Source: Sulfurimonas sp. (lineage in GTDB: Bacteria > Campylobacterota > Campylobacteria > Campylobacterales > Sulfurimonadaceae). From it: 32,559 nucleotides of DNA. The stretch spans positions 1-32,559 of the forward strand of contig DAIDMU010000018.1 in NCBI GenBank assembly GCA_027448805.1, written 5' to 3'. The notes under the pieces are model-generated. The model did no database searches, was not told the DNA's origin, and saw nothing but the letters and a program-made list of their open reading frames with translations. The stretch's first letter is position 1, and each line of letters opens with the position of its first letter. The position numbers and the translations under genes were made by a program. Positions 16,576-26,573 of the stretch are shown one piece after another.

Positions 16576-18951
16576 ATGCAAAAAATATATAAATTTGCCG
16601 TACTGATTCTGCTCTTAATTGGCGGAACACTCTTTTTGTTTAATAATTTTGTAACCAACTATAACGAACAGATAGAAAAAACAAAATATAAAATTGACGG
16701 TGTTGAGTTTGCACAAAAAATTCAAAAATTTATATTAAAATTACAAAAATTAAGAGGCTACAGCCAGTTTGATGAGGCGTCTATCAGTGAATCAAATTAC
16801 AATAGTATAAAAAACAGCGTAGAGTTAATAAAAGCAGATGTCAGTAAAGATATACAAATTATTAAAAATTTCAGCACACTTTACCCAGGCCTTTATGATA
16901 GCGATTACAACTATATAATTAATGAGATTGAAGAGCTGCTGCAGGTTGCTAGCGGCGACAGAACTCTTTTTTATCAAAAATATACATACGTCATAGAACA
17001 GCTAAAAGAGAAGATGTATTATCTTGGGTTTAAATCCAAACTTCTGCTGGAGTCAGACAGCGACAAATATTTTTTAATAGAAATTATGCTCAAGCATCTG
17101 CCCAATCTCATAGAAACTACCGGCAAAATCAGAGCTAAAACAACAAAGGCTATTTTAGACAACTCAACCGACGCAGAGCTTAGATACTCAATCCAAAACG
17201 ATTGCCTGCACTGTGAGGAGTATGCAAATCAGATACTAAAAACAATAAACGAAATACATGACAATGTTGAGAAGACAAGATTGTTATCTCTGCTTGAGGA
17301 CGTTAACAGTGAAGCAAAAAAGATGCAGGAATATGTTAAAAAAACTGTTCTTTCTACTGAAATCGATATTGATGCGCTGGAGTTTTTTACAATATCTACG
17401 AATGCTATTGATAAGATGTTTACACTCTACAGTACTAATGCGGAGTTTTTAAATCAAAAATTAAACAAAAAATTAGATGAATTAAAAAAGGCTAAACTAT
17501 ATGGAATAGTTATAGGCGCATTTGTTGTTCTGTTTATATTTTTGACTATTTTCTCGATGGTAAGAAGCTATATACTTTATACACGCAGTGAAAAAAAGAT
17601 AAAAAATAATCTGACATCAATTATAAAACTAAAAAATGATTTGGAAAAATGTAAAACAATTGAGGAGATATCATCATCTTCGCTCTACTTTTTCGCCAAT
17701 AAATTCAACATTGTTCAAGGGGCGATATATCTCTTTAACGAGGAGAACAACAAGCTCTATCTTGCATCTTCGTACGCTACAAATGAGATGAAGCCCATTG
17801 TTGAGCTTGGAGAGGGTTTGATTGGCGAGGTTGCTGTTCAGAGAAAGTATATCTATACGCATATAAGTGATGAGAAGCAAAACTACTTTAATATAGAATC
17901 AATAACTGTACGGCCGTCAAACATATGCACAATTCCGCTTATAAGCTATGATAAGCTTTTTGGCATACTGCAGCTTGGATTTATCAGAAAAAATGAGATT
18001 GTGCATAATGAAGATTTTCAATATTTCATAGATATGATTATCGGTTTCTTGCGTGATGCAAAATATCTAGATACCAATAAAAAATATATAGAGTTGATAG
18101 ACAAGTACGTAATTACATCAAAAACAAATACAAAAGGGATTATTACCGATGTGAGTGATGCCTTTACAAAAATTTCAGGCTATTCAAAAAAAGAGATTAT
18201 AGGAAAATCACACTCAGTAGTTTCACACCCAGATACGCCAAAAGAGCTGTATAAAAATATGTGGGAGACTATACTTAGCGGAAAAATATTTAAAGGCGAG
18301 ATAAAAAACCTAAACAAGAATGGCAAAGAGTACTGGGTAGATATTACCGTTACTCCGCAGGTTGACAGATATAGCAATATCTTGGGATTTTCAGCCATAC
18401 TGCACGACATAACGGATAAGAAAAAAATAGAAGAGTATTCAATCACCGATGCTTTAACCGGGTTATACAACAGACGTTTTTTTGATTTAAATTTTACTAA
18501 AGAGCATAAAATTTCAAAGCGGGAAAATAAAAATCTTGTTTTACTGATTGTAGATATTGACTATTTTAAACAGTATAACGATTATTACGGGCATCAAAAG
18601 GGTGATGAAGTATTAAAAATAATATCCTCAGAGATGAAAGCATTTTTTAAACGGGCAAATGATTATGTTTATCGATTGGGCGGGGAGGAGTTTGCGATAT
18701 CATTTTATTCAAACAACAATAAAATTGCGTTTGAGAGGGCAGATTCTATGCGCAAGAGTATAGAGGAGCTTAAGATTGAGCACAGTGCAAGCAGTATCTC
18801 AAAATATATCTCAATTTCAATAGGGCTCTCTTTTATCCCAAAAGAGTGCAATATGGAGATTGACGAGATATATAAAATAACTGATCAGGCGCTGTACAGA
18901 GCTAAAAACAGCGGACGAAACAGAGTTGAAATAGCAACTCTCAATCCCTGA
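16576..18951 (+). CDS. Membrane diguanylate cyclase with periplasmic sensor, GAF, Aer-like PAS and GGDEF domains
   Basis: Likely makes cyclic di-GMP from two GTP. The 791-residue order is: membrane helix (about 7-25), periplasmic helical sensor (about 26-305) containing a C210-x2-C213 pair, helix 2 (about 310-330), GAF (about 360-495), PAS (about 511-617) and GGDEF (about 622-790). The active site is GGEEF (702-706), with metal-binding D660 and the product-inhibition site RAND (693-696) exactly five residues upstream. No EAL domain is present. The PAS domain has the HPDTPKELYKNMW pattern of the FAD-binding Aer redox sensor. The sensor's LQKLRGYS near residue 56 recalls NIT-type domains, an uncertain comparison. 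Its 3' end overlaps lolA by 11 bp tail-to-tail. Confidence 0.92.
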   Translation: MQKIYKFAVLILLLIGGTLFLFNNFVTNYNEQIEKTKYKIDGVEFAQKIQKFILKLQKLRGYSQFDEASISESNYNSIKNSVELIKADVSKDIQIIKNFSTLYPGLYDSDYNYIINEIEELLQVASGDRTLFYQKYTYVIEQLKEKMYYLGFKSKLLLESDSDKYFLIEIMLKHLPNLIETTGKIRAKTTKAILDNSTDAELRYSIQNDCLHCEEYANQILKTINEIHDNVEKTRLLSLLEDVNSEAKKMQEYVKKTVLSTEIDIDALEFFTISTNAIDKMFTLYSTNAEFLNQKLNKKLDELKKAKLYGIVIGAFVVLFIFLTIFSMVRSYILYTRSEKKIKNNLTSIIKLKNDLEKCKTIEEISSSSLYFFANKFNIVQGAIYLFNEENNKLYLASSYATNEMKPIVELGEGLIGEVAVQRKYIYTHISDEKQNYFNIESITVRPSNICTIPLISYDKLFGILQLGFIRKNEIVHNEDFQYFIDMIIGFLRDAKYLDTNKKYIELIDKYVITSKTNTKGIITDVSDAFTKISGYSKKEIIGKSHSVVSHPDTPKELYKNMWETILSGKIFKGEIKNLNKNGKEYWVDITVTPQVDRYSNILGFSAILHDITDKKKIEEYSITDALTGLYNRRFFDLNFTKEHKISKRENKNLVLLIVDIDYFKQYNDYYGHQKGDEVLKIISSEMKAFFKRANDYVYRLGGEEFAISFYSNNNKIAFERADSMRKSIEELKIEHSASSISKYISISIGLSFIPKECNMEIDEIYKITDQALYRAKNSGRNRVEIATLNP

Positions 18952-19456
18952 TAATATCGTAATCCAAAGGGAAGACAGGTTTGAAAACAGCTTCGTTGAT
19001 GATTTGATTCTGTTTTTGATTTTTGAAAACTATTTTCACTCTGTTTTCAAACTCGTCCAAATATGAGATTGATTCTATCAGAGCGCCTTTTTTAACTATT
19101 GTAAAATTTGAATCTTTGTAGTGTGCCAAATATTTGTTTGTGTCAATTTTTTTAGCATTGCTAATCATTTTAAAAAAGTTAAAAGTTGATTCAATACTTC
19201 TTACAATTACCTGCTCTATCTCAGGTTCAACTATCGTAGCTTCAAAATTGTTTATAAAAACCTCTTTTTTAACAGGTTTGTAGTAGCTCCATCTTGCATT
19301 TTGCGGTTTTGAAGCAGTAACATGTCCGCTATAATTTATCGTTTTATTTTTTTCGTCTGTTACACTTTGCGTGAAGTCTGCCTCAAACGAAGTTATCTCT
19401 TCAAGCGACGCAAACAGCCCTATGTTTACTAACATAATTAAAAAAAAGTGTTTCAC
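18941..19456 (-). CDS. lolA: LolA-like outer-membrane lipoprotein carrier
   Basis: Periplasmic chaperone that carries lipoproteins from the inner-membrane Lol complex to the outer membrane. The 171-residue protein has a short signal peptide (about residues 1-16, ending near LFAS), followed by the typical LolA opening FEADFTQSV, the SGHVTASKPQNARWSY strand with its aromatic residues, and repeated beta strands to the end. The start is GTG at 19456 with AAGGAT upstream. It is divergent from secA across 177 bp and overlaps the diguanylate cyclase gene by 11 bp at its stop. lolA beside secA is, as I recall, conserved in Campylobacter. Confidence 0.87.
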   Translation of the reverse strand: MKHFFLIMLVNIGLFASLEEITSFEADFTQSVTDEKNKTINYSGHVTASKPQNARWSYYKPVKKEVFINNFEATIVEPEIEQVIVRSIESTFNFFKMISNAKKIDTNKYLAHYKDSNFTIVKKGALIESISYLDEFENRVKIVFKNQKQNQIINEAVFKPVFPLDYDIIRD

Positions 19457-19534
19457 TTTTATCCTTTTTTTTGAAAATTATATCCAAGTGATTGTTTACA
19501 TATTAAATAGTATTATTTTTTCTAAAAATCATTC

Positions 19535-19540
19535 TATAAT
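19535..19540 (+). promoter_or_regulatory. Candidate -10 box for secA in the lolA/secA divergent region
   Basis: TATAAT at 19535-19540 would give a leader of about 90 bases; TATGAT near 19562 is an alternative. The 177-bp gap (19457-19633) is very A/T-rich, holds no credible gene, and must also contain the lolA promoter on the other strand. Confidence 0.35.
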
Positions 19541-19633
19541 TTATGCGAATTATTACTATATGTATGATAAAATAAAAACAATTTCAGTGGTAAGTGTATT
19601 TATAAAGTGCGCTTATCTATAATAAGGTTGCGG

Positions 19634-22207
19634 ATGCTACAAGCATTAATGGGTAAGATTTTCGGTACTACGAACGATCGTGAATTAAAAAGATATATGG
19701 CTATTGTAAATAAAATAAATAATCTAGAGGGTAAATATCAGGCTCTAAATGACGATGAACTTAAAGCGGCATTTGCTGAACTTAAAGAGCGTGTTGCAGC
19801 AGGCAGAAGCAGTTTGAATGATGTTTTAACAGATTCGTTTGCAATAACAAGAGAAGCAAGCGTAAGAACTCTGAATATGAGACATTTTGATGTTCAGCTA
19901 ATCGGTGGAATAGTTCTGCATGAGGGAAAAATTGCCGAGATGAAAACTGGTGAGGGTAAAACACTTGTAGCTACTCTGCCGATTGTTCTAAATGCAATCA
20001 GCGGCAGGGGTGTGCACCTTGTAACCGTCAATGACTACTTGGCTTCAAGAGACGGAAACGAGATGCGTCCTCTGTATGAATTTTTAGGATTTAGCGTAGG
20101 TGTTATTTTAGAAAATATGCATGATCCTATAGCTAAAAGAGAGGTTTACAGCGCTGATATAACTTATGGAACAAATAACGAGTTCGGATTTGATTACCTA
20201 AGAGACAACATGAGTTATTCTCGTGAGAATATGGTTCAGAGGGGTCATAATTTTGTTATTGTTGATGAAGTTGACAGTATATTAATCGATGAGGCCAGAA
20301 CTCCGCTTATTATCTCAGGACCGACAAACAGAACGCTTAGAGATTTTAAAGATGCAAACAGTATTGCATTGCAATTGGTAAAAGATGAACATTTTAGCGT
20401 TGATGAAAAGGATAGAACTGTTCTTCTTACTGAAGACGGTATCACCAAGGCAGAAGAGCTTTTTAAAGTTGAAAATCTATACAGCCCTGAAAATGCCTCA
20501 CTTTCACATATTCTTGACCAGGCTTTAAAGGCAAACTATCTTTTTGAAAAAGATGTTGATTACGTAGTAAACAACGGTGAAGTTGTAATTGTAGATGAGT
20601 TTACGGGACGCTTAAGCGAAGGCCGCCGTTTTTCTGAAGGTCTGCATCAGGCGCTTGAGGCAAAAGAGGGTGTTGACATAAAGGAAGAGTCACAGACATT
20701 GGCAGATATCACATTCCAAAACTATTTTAGAATGTATGATAAGTTGGCAGGTATGACCGGAACCGCTCAGACGGAAGCATCCGAATTTGCTCAGATATAC
20801 TCTCTTGACGTTATCTCTATACCGACAAACATACCTATTAAAAGAAAAGATTTAAATGATTTAATCTATAAAACAGAGAAAGAGAAGTTTGAAGCAGTAA
20901 TAAATACAATAAAAAAACTCTCAACAACAGGTCAGCCGGTTTTAATCGGAACGGCTTCTATTGAAAAATCAGAAATACTGCATGAAGTGCTTAAAAAAGA
21001 GAAGATTGCCCACACTGTGTTAAATGCTAAAAATCACGCGCAAGAAGGTGAGATTATTAAAAATGCCGGCGTAAAAGGCGCTGTGACTATTGCCACAAAT
21101 ATGGCCGGACGCGGTGTTGATATTAAAGTCAACGATGAAGTAAGAGACCTTGGCGGCTTATATATAGTGGGAACGGAAAGACATGAAAACCGCCGTATTG
21201 ACAATCAGCTTCGCGGGCGAAGCGGGCGCCAAGGTGACCCTGGAACTACGCAATTCTATCTCTCTCTTGAAGACAATCTTCTTCGTATTTTTGGAAGCGA
21301 CAAGATTAAAAGCATTATGGAGAGGCTCGGCGTTGAAGATGGCGAATATATTGAGTCTAAGATGGTTACCCGTGCAGTTGAAAAAGCTCAGAAAAAAGTT
21401 GAGAACATGCACTATGAGGGCAGAAAGCAGATTGTCGAGTATGACGATGTTGCAAATGAGCAGAGAAAAATTGTTTACAAATTTAGAAATCAGCTGCTTA
21501 ACCCGGAGTACGATATTTCATCTAAAGTAAATGAGATTAGAGCTGAATATATTGAACATGTGCTAAATAATTCAGGCATTTTTAATGGCGGAGCAAAAGA
21601 GGACTTTAATTTAGAAAAAGTATTCAAGACGCTGCATGAAGAGATTAATCTTGAGCTAGATGCATCTGAGTTTTCTGCTTACGAGTATGAAGAGCTGTTA
21701 AGTGCCGTAATCGAAAATGTTAAAAAAGCTTACGATGCCAAAATGGGCGTACTGGATAACGGTATATGCAGTGAGATAGAGAGAGAGTTGTACCTAAAAG
21801 AGCTTGACAGCGCTTGGAGAGAGCACTTATACGCTATGGATAACATGAAGACAGGTATAAGACTTAGAGCATACAACCAAAAAGATCCATTGGTTGAGTA
21901 CAAAAAAGAGAGTTTTAACCTATTTACAGAACTTGTTGGAGATATTAAGTTCAATACGATTAAAACGCTTCAAATAATTCAATTTAGAGTTCAAGACCCT
22001 GAAGAAGAGGCTAAAAGAATTGCTGAACAGCTCGATATTCAGAGAAAAATCAATGAAGCGGCAATCCAGTTTAATCTTTATAATAATGAAGAGAGCGATG
22101 CAGCCAAGAAGGTTTCAAGAAATGACCTTTGTCCATGCGGAAGCGGCAAAAAATATAAGCTTTGCTGCGGCAAAAGCGGTCCAAAAAAAGGTATTTTTGC
22201 TTCTTGA
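19634..22207 (+). CDS. secA: Protein translocase ATPase SecA
   Basis: The motor that drives unfolded proteins through SecYEG. The 857-residue protein has Walker A MKTGEGKT (103-110), the DEVD box (211-214) inside [16 protein letters not shown], the second motor domain with [10 protein letters not shown] and GRSGRQGD, the helical scaffold/wing regions, and a C-terminal zinc motif [13 protein letters not shown] (C833, C835, C844, C845) used for SecB or ribosome contact. I chose ATG 19634 ([12 protein letters not shown]) because AAGG precedes it at good spacing and it fits relatives; the open frame extends nine codons upstream. Its stop overlaps the TTG start of the permease gene by 4 bp. Confidence 0.97.
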   Translation: MLQALMGKIFGTTNDRELKRYMAIVNKINNLEGKYQALNDDELKAAFAELKERVAAGRSSLNDVLTDSFAITREASVRTLNMRHFDVQLIGGIVLHEGKIAEMKTGEGKTLVATLPIVLNAISGRGVHLVTVNDYLASRDGNEMRPLYEFLGFSVGVILENMHDPIAKREVYSADITYGTNNEFGFDYLRDNMSYSRENMVQRGHNFVIVDEVDSILIDEARTPLIISGPTNRTLRDFKDANSIALQLVKDEHFSVDEKDRTVLLTEDGITKAEELFKVENLYSPENASLSHILDQALKANYLFEKDVDYVVNNGEVVIVDEFTGRLSEGRRFSEGLHQALEAKEGVDIKEESQTLADITFQNYFRMYDKLAGMTGTAQTEASEFAQIYSLDVISIPTNIPIKRKDLNDLIYKTEKEKFEAVINTIKKLSTTGQPVLIGTASIEKSEILHEVLKKEKIAHTVLNAKNHAQEGEIIKNAGVKGAVTIATNMAGRGVDIKVNDEVRDLGGLYIVGTERHENRRIDNQLRGRSGRQGDPGTTQFYLSLEDNLLRIFGSDKIKSIMERLGVEDGEYIESKMVTRAVEKAQKKVENMHYEGRKQIVEYDDVANEQRKIVYKFRNQLLNPEYDISSKVNEIRAEYIEHVLNNSGIFNGGAKEDFNLEKVFKTLHEEINLELDASEFSAYEYEELLSAVIENVKKAYDAKMGVLDNGICSEIERELYLKELDSAWREHLYAMDNMKTGIRLRAYNQKDPLVEYKKESFNLFTELVGDIKFNTIKTLQIIQFRVQDPEEEAKRIAEQLDIQRKINEAAIQFNLYNNEESDAAKKVSRNDLCPCGSGKKYKLCCGKSGPKKGIFAS

Positions 22208-23406
22208 AAACATCAATTGTCCCATATTTAGTAAAAAGATTTTTGCGATTTGATAAAGAGCAGCCGTTTATATTCTTATCTGCATTGCTGGCGTTCTTGG
22301 GGATATCACTCGGCGTAATGGTTCTTTTAGTTGCCATGGCGCTTATGAACGGCTTTGACAACGAGTTTAGAAAAAAACTAACTATAATGAATTATCCATT
22401 AACAATACTTCCTAAATTTTATGGAGCTGTTGACGAAAACTTATTGTTGAGCCTTGAGTCAGAGTTTCCAAAACTAAATTTCAGTCCGTACGTTCAATCC
22501 GCTATTATGGCCAGAAGCGGCTCTAAGCTTGAGGGCGGATACATATTTGGCGTTGATTTTGAGAGTGAAGCAAAAGTAAACAGCGTTTTGGGCGAAGCGA
22601 TACAAAAAAACGAGTTTGACAAGTTTGATGTATTGATAGGAAAGACACTAAGAGATGAGTTCGCTCTCTCTGAGGGCGATAAACTGATGTATATATTTAC
22701 ACATGTAGAGCCTGGCGGCATGTCTGTTACCCCAAAAATTAAAAGATTTAATGTAAAGGGTGTTTTTGATTCCGGTCTTTCAGCTTATGATAAAGCTTAT
22801 AACTACACGACACTCTCATCGCTACAGACAATGCTGAATCTGCCAAGCAATCAATATAGCGGGATTCATATTTTTTCTTCTAACCCTCAGGTTGATATAG
22901 TTAAAATAAAAGAGTTTCTTCCCGAGAGTGTAGTTATAAAAGGGTGGTGGGAAGATAACGTAAACTTTTTTGCTGCCCTTGAGTTGGAAAAAGCATCTCT
23001 GTTTATAGTATTAATGCTGATAATTTTGATTGCGGCCATAAACATTATATCTTCACTTTTGATGACTGTCATGAATAGAAGAAGTGAAATAGCACTCCTT
23101 CTTTCTCTTGGAGCAACACCTGCAGAGATTAAAAAAGTTTTTTTATATCTTGGCATTGTTATAGGTACAAGCGGTATTTTGGCAGGTATTGTTCTTGGCA
23201 TGAGCGGTTTGTGGGTGCTAAGCACATTTGATATAGTTCATTTGCCAAAAGATGTATATCCGACAGCATCGCTGCCTTTGGACTTAAGTGTTAAAGATTT
23301 TGTATTTATTGTTTTTGGAGCGTTTGTTATAGTTATAGTCTCATCTTTCTACCCTGCGAAAAAAGCAAGCGAAGTTGATATTTTAACTGTTCTAAGAAAC
23401 GAGTAG
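22204..23406 (+). CDS. LolC/LolE-family lipoprotein-releasing ABC transporter permease
   Basis: FtsX/MacB-type permease of 400 residues, the size of LolC and LolE. One membrane helix near residues 22-46, a large periplasmic domain (about 47-260), then three C-terminal helices. [17 protein letters not shown] is the cytoplasmic coupling motif of this family. The probable start is a TTG at 22204 overlapping the secA stop (TTGA); the open frame runs 14 codons further upstream, inside secA, without support. No LolD-type ATPase is visible in the window, so the partner must be elsewhere. With lolA next door, lipoprotein release is the best guess; LolC, LolE or a single-permease LolF-like role cannot be separated. 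It ends 5 bp from the convergent AsmA-like gene. Confidence 0.85.
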   Translation: MKTSIVPYLVKRFLRFDKEQPFIFLSALLAFLGISLGVMVLLVAMALMNGFDNEFRKKLTIMNYPLTILPKFYGAVDENLLLSLESEFPKLNFSPYVQSAIMARSGSKLEGGYIFGVDFESEAKVNSVLGEAIQKNEFDKFDVLIGKTLRDEFALSEGDKLMYIFTHVEPGGMSVTPKIKRFNVKGVFDSGLSAYDKAYNYTTLSSLQTMLNLPSNQYSGIHIFSSNPQVDIVKIKEFLPESVVIKGWWEDNVNFFAALELEKASLFIVLMLIILIAAINIISSLLMTVMNRRSEIALLLSLGATPAEIKKVFLYLGIVIGTSGILAGIVLGMSGLWVLSTFDIVHLPKDVYPTASLPLDLSVKDFVFIVFGAFVIVIVSSFYPAKKASEVDILTVLRNE

Positions 23407-23411
23407 AGCGG

Positions 23412-26400
23412 TTACTTATCCTCTTTGCTATTAAAGAGTTCAAAAGGGTACATAAGCGTTCTTTTAATTATGTTAAAGGGCGCTACCGCGATATCTTTGG
23501 CTATCTGCGTATTAACATCAGGATCATTCAGCGCACCGGTTACCGTCAATGTGGTAGAGATATTCTCTTTGCCCATTAAGATATGTCCAAGAAGCGGTAT
23601 TTTTGAAAATGAACTGCCCAGGCTTGTTCTTAAATTCAAATCCAAATCTATTGTGTTTTTCTCAATGCTAGCTTCTCCAAGCCCTACAATCTCTATCTCT
23701 TTTGATTTTAGGTATATATCGCTTAGATGATATATCTCATCCTTAAATTTAAAATTAATATACGCATTTTTAGCTGCTATGCCATTTTTATTGTATCCAG
23801 GAAGAGAGAATGTAACCAATGATGGAACAGTGTTTACAAATGCGAGAACATTATTTAAAATTTTATAATCGAGGATGGTAGTCTCTTTTACATAAACCAT
23901 GCCGTCATACTCCTTGATTAAGCCGTTGATATAGAACTCTAAAGAACCGCCTCTGAATTTAGAGAGGAAAAATAATTTTTCCATAAATTCATCATTAAAA
24001 TTCTCTCCGTAAAGATAAAATTTACTATCTTTTAGATTGAAAATGGCTCTTCCTTGTTTGTGTGCAAGTTCGCCTGATAAAACCTCATTTGCATATTTAA
24101 AACTGATTGTGTCGGAGATTATATGTCTATTTTCGCTTAGATATATATAGCAGTTTTTTGTATCTATATAGACTTTTGTATCATCTTTATCTTCATCAGT
24201 GCTGTTTCTGTCGCTGTAAAAATTTGCAATCTCATCTACGTTTATTCCTATATCGTTCGCCGTGATTTTTATATCGTCTTTTATCTCTACGTCAACCGCA
24301 TCATTAACTTTAAAATGTACATCTTTTGTTTTAGTATCAACTTCGCCATTTATAAAATAGCTCTCTACAGGGCTGTTTTTTGTGGCAAGAAATTTGTATT
24401 GATAGTCTGTGTTTAGGAAAAATTTTATATTTTTTTCATCTTTTCTTTTTTCTAACTCAAAACTGCCGTTTGTTAAGTTGTAATCACTTAGAACTTTTGA
24501 GTGCTTGGCTATTTTTTCAATAGAATTTATTTTAAATTGCCACTCATTGTCGCCAAGCATATACTTCAAATCGTACTCTTTGGAGCTTATGGATGTTTTG
24601 TTATTTTTATTTTGAACTAAGAGCTCTATATTTTTGTTATTTTTAAAGATTTCACCCACACTGCTGTCTGTAAACTCAATATTGTGAAGGTTTATAACTC
24701 CAAGAGAATTTTTCAGGTTATACTCTGAGCTGATTTTTGATTTTATAATATCTTGGTAATTCAACGCCAAGTCTGTTACTTTAATTAAATCAGGTGTAAT
24801 ATCTACTGTAATATTTTTAAGAAGCAGCTTGTTGTCATCTATGGTAAGTTTTATAGAATCTTTTGAAGAGATGGCCAGTTTATCATTCTCATAGGCAAGA
24901 TTTAGTGTCGGTGTTGATTTAAACAACTCCATGCCCAGATAATCCAATTTCAATAAATTAATATTTAGATTTGCTTTTTGTGGTCTGAAAAATAAATTCC
25001 CAGAGAGAGCGGCTGATGCGAGTTCAGGAACTTCTACTTTGGTTGGAGGAATTTTGGCGGTAAGATTTTTTATGTCAAACGGTATCTTTGTCGCATCTAC
25101 AACCAAAGTTTGTTCTTTATATTTCCATGTAGATTTATCTATTTTTAAATAGTCCTGCTCCTTTGCGATAACATATGCAGCCACTAGCGGTTTTTTGCCA
25201 TTTACGAGCACTAAACTATGCTCTTTTGACTCTATATTGTCGAATCTAAAAGTAAGTTTTCCGCTTGATTCTTTTGCTTGAAAATCCAAATCTACATGTG
25301 AAGCGGCAATATCTCCATATTTTGCAACCATGTTTTCTACTTTGACATTAGAGTTGTTAATAAAAATATGTGCGTCAAATATCTCTATATCAAGGTCTAA
25401 ATAGTTTATTTGAGCCTCTTTTGCGTAAAAATCACCGATAGCTTCCACGTCTGCGCTGATTAAATTTATATCTAGTTTTAGGTTTGCATCCAGTGAGCCT
25501 TTTGTCTGAATAAAAGGAAGCTCTATTCCATATCTGTTAAGAAGATGCAATAAATCCTTATTTGCTTGACCTTGGAAGAGAAGGTAAAGAGTTAAAAGCT
25601 CTTCTTGTTTTGAAAAATCAATCTTCAGCCAGCTTTTGTCAAGAAAAAAATTATATGAGTAGGCATCCTGCGGCCTTATATACAGCACACCATCTTTAAA
25701 TTCCAAATCGGTGCTTTTGGTACGAACAGAGTCAACTTTTTCATCATAAACGTAAGTTAAGTCATTTGCTACCGCTTTTACATGCAGATTTAAATATGCT
25801 TTATCAAGCTCTTTGTATTCAAGCCAGCCATACAGTGTATTTAGCGACAGACTAGACATATCTATGGCATCATATATCCAATACTTAACTCTTGGATCAA
25901 CGTTAAACAGATCTACAATTTGTCTTGTCTCTTTTATGCTTTCCTTGGACTCTACCGTATATAATAATTTTTCTTTATCGCTATGTGCGTATAAATTGAG
26001 TTTTGTATCGCTTCCTATTCGTATTTCCAGGGCAGTTGTCAACTCTAGTTTCTCTTTTACACTAAAGACAATGTCTCCGTCAATCTCAGTATTTTTGTCT
26101 GTAATTGTAAATTTATCGATACTCAGGTGAAACAGACCATCTTTTGATAACAGTGAACCGTTTAAAATAAAATCCGGCGAAGATATATCTACAAACCCTT
26201 TTTCATTCTCAACATATTTAAAAGCGCCCGTGATGCTGTTAAAAGATATTTTTTCAATAATTATCTCTCTAAACCAGCGTGAATATGTAAGGTTATTGTT
26301 GATTTTTTTTATAATTTTTTCATAATCTTCACTTGAGTAGCTGCTGTTTTTTTCTTCCGCAATATCAATCTCTTTGATAAATAGGCTTATTTTTTCGTCC

Positions 26401-26573
26401 CATTTAATGTATAATTTCTTAACTTTAATGTGTTGGAGAGATATGTCCTCTATATATATTCCATTTTTTAAAAATATGAATGTAGTAAATAGTATTAAAA
26501 ATATAAATGAAAGAACGCTGACTGCTATAAAGTGGATTTTTGAAATTGTATTAATAATTGTATTGTCGTTCAT
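23412..26573 (-). CDS. Large AsmA/YhdP-like envelope protein (DUF3971 type)
   Basis: A 1053-residue protein with one N-terminal membrane anchor (about residues 12-35) and a long beta-strand-rich periplasmic part. The C-terminus (IDLDLNLRTSLG, PLLGHILMGK, TVTGALNDPDV) has the signature of AsmA, YhdP and TamB C-terminal domains. Such proteins form long grooves thought to move phospholipids between the two membranes; that role is inferred here. ATG 26573 is supported by AGG six bases upstream and by the membrane anchor that follows. Its first about 130 bp overlap, on the opposite strand, the start of mltG. The neighbours lolA, secA, permease and mltG make an envelope-building context. Confidence 0.82.
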   Translation of the reverse strand: MNDNTIINTISKIHFIAVSVLSFIFLILFTTFIFLKNGIYIEDISLQHIKVKKLYIKWDEKISLFIKEIDIAEEKNSSYSSEDYEKIIKKINNNLTYSRWFREIIIEKISFNSITGAFKYVENEKGFVDISSPDFILNGSLLSKDGLFHLSIDKFTITDKNTEIDGDIVFSVKEKLELTTALEIRIGSDTKLNLYAHSDKEKLLYTVESKESIKETRQIVDLFNVDPRVKYWIYDAIDMSSLSLNTLYGWLEYKELDKAYLNLHVKAVANDLTYVYDEKVDSVRTKSTDLEFKDGVLYIRPQDAYSYNFFLDKSWLKIDFSKQEELLTLYLLFQGQANKDLLHLLNRYGIELPFIQTKGSLDANLKLDINLISADVEAIGDFYAKEAQINYLDLDIEIFDAHIFINNSNVKVENMVAKYGDIAASHVDLDFQAKESSGKLTFRFDNIESKEHSLVLVNGKKPLVAAYVIAKEQDYLKIDKSTWKYKEQTLVVDATKIPFDIKNLTAKIPPTKVEVPELASAALSGNLFFRPQKANLNINLLKLDYLGMELFKSTPTLNLAYENDKLAISSKDSIKLTIDDNKLLLKNITVDITPDLIKVTDLALNYQDIIKSKISSEYNLKNSLGVINLHNIEFTDSSVGEIFKNNKNIELLVQNKNNKTSISSKEYDLKYMLGDNEWQFKINSIEKIAKHSKVLSDYNLTNGSFELEKRKDEKNIKFFLNTDYQYKFLATKNSPVESYFINGEVDTKTKDVHFKVNDAVDVEIKDDIKITANDIGINVDEIANFYSDRNSTDEDKDDTKVYIDTKNCYIYLSENRHIISDTISFKYANEVLSGELAHKQGRAIFNLKDSKFYLYGENFNDEFMEKLFFLSKFRGGSLEFYINGLIKEYDGMVYVKETTILDYKILNNVLAFVNTVPSLVTFSLPGYNKNGIAAKNAYINFKFKDEIYHLSDIYLKSKEIEIVGLGEASIEKNTIDLDLNLRTSLGSSFSKIPLLGHILMGKENISTTLTVTGALNDPDVNTQIAKDIAVAPFNIIKRTLMYPFELFNSKEDK
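26410..26438 (+). promoter_or_regulatory. mltG promoter and ribosome site inside the AsmA-like gene
   Basis: TATAAT at 26410-26415 and GGAG at 26435-26438 stand correctly spaced before the ATG at 26443. Both lie within the coding sequence of the oppositely oriented AsmA-like gene, so the mltG control region is also protein-coding on the other strand. Confidence 0.55.

Noticed and set aside
21183-21530. A 115-codon plus-strand frame inside secA
   Set aside because: Out of frame within the conserved SecA motor region; a shadow of the real gene.
22162-22203. Upstream ATG extension of the LolC/E-type permease
   Set aside because: It would add basic residues coded inside the secA zinc motif; the TTG overlapping the secA stop gives the normal family N-terminus.
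22071-22361. A 96-codon minus-strand frame across the secA/permease junction
   Set aside because: Antisense to the SecA zinc motif and the permease N-terminus, with no family features.
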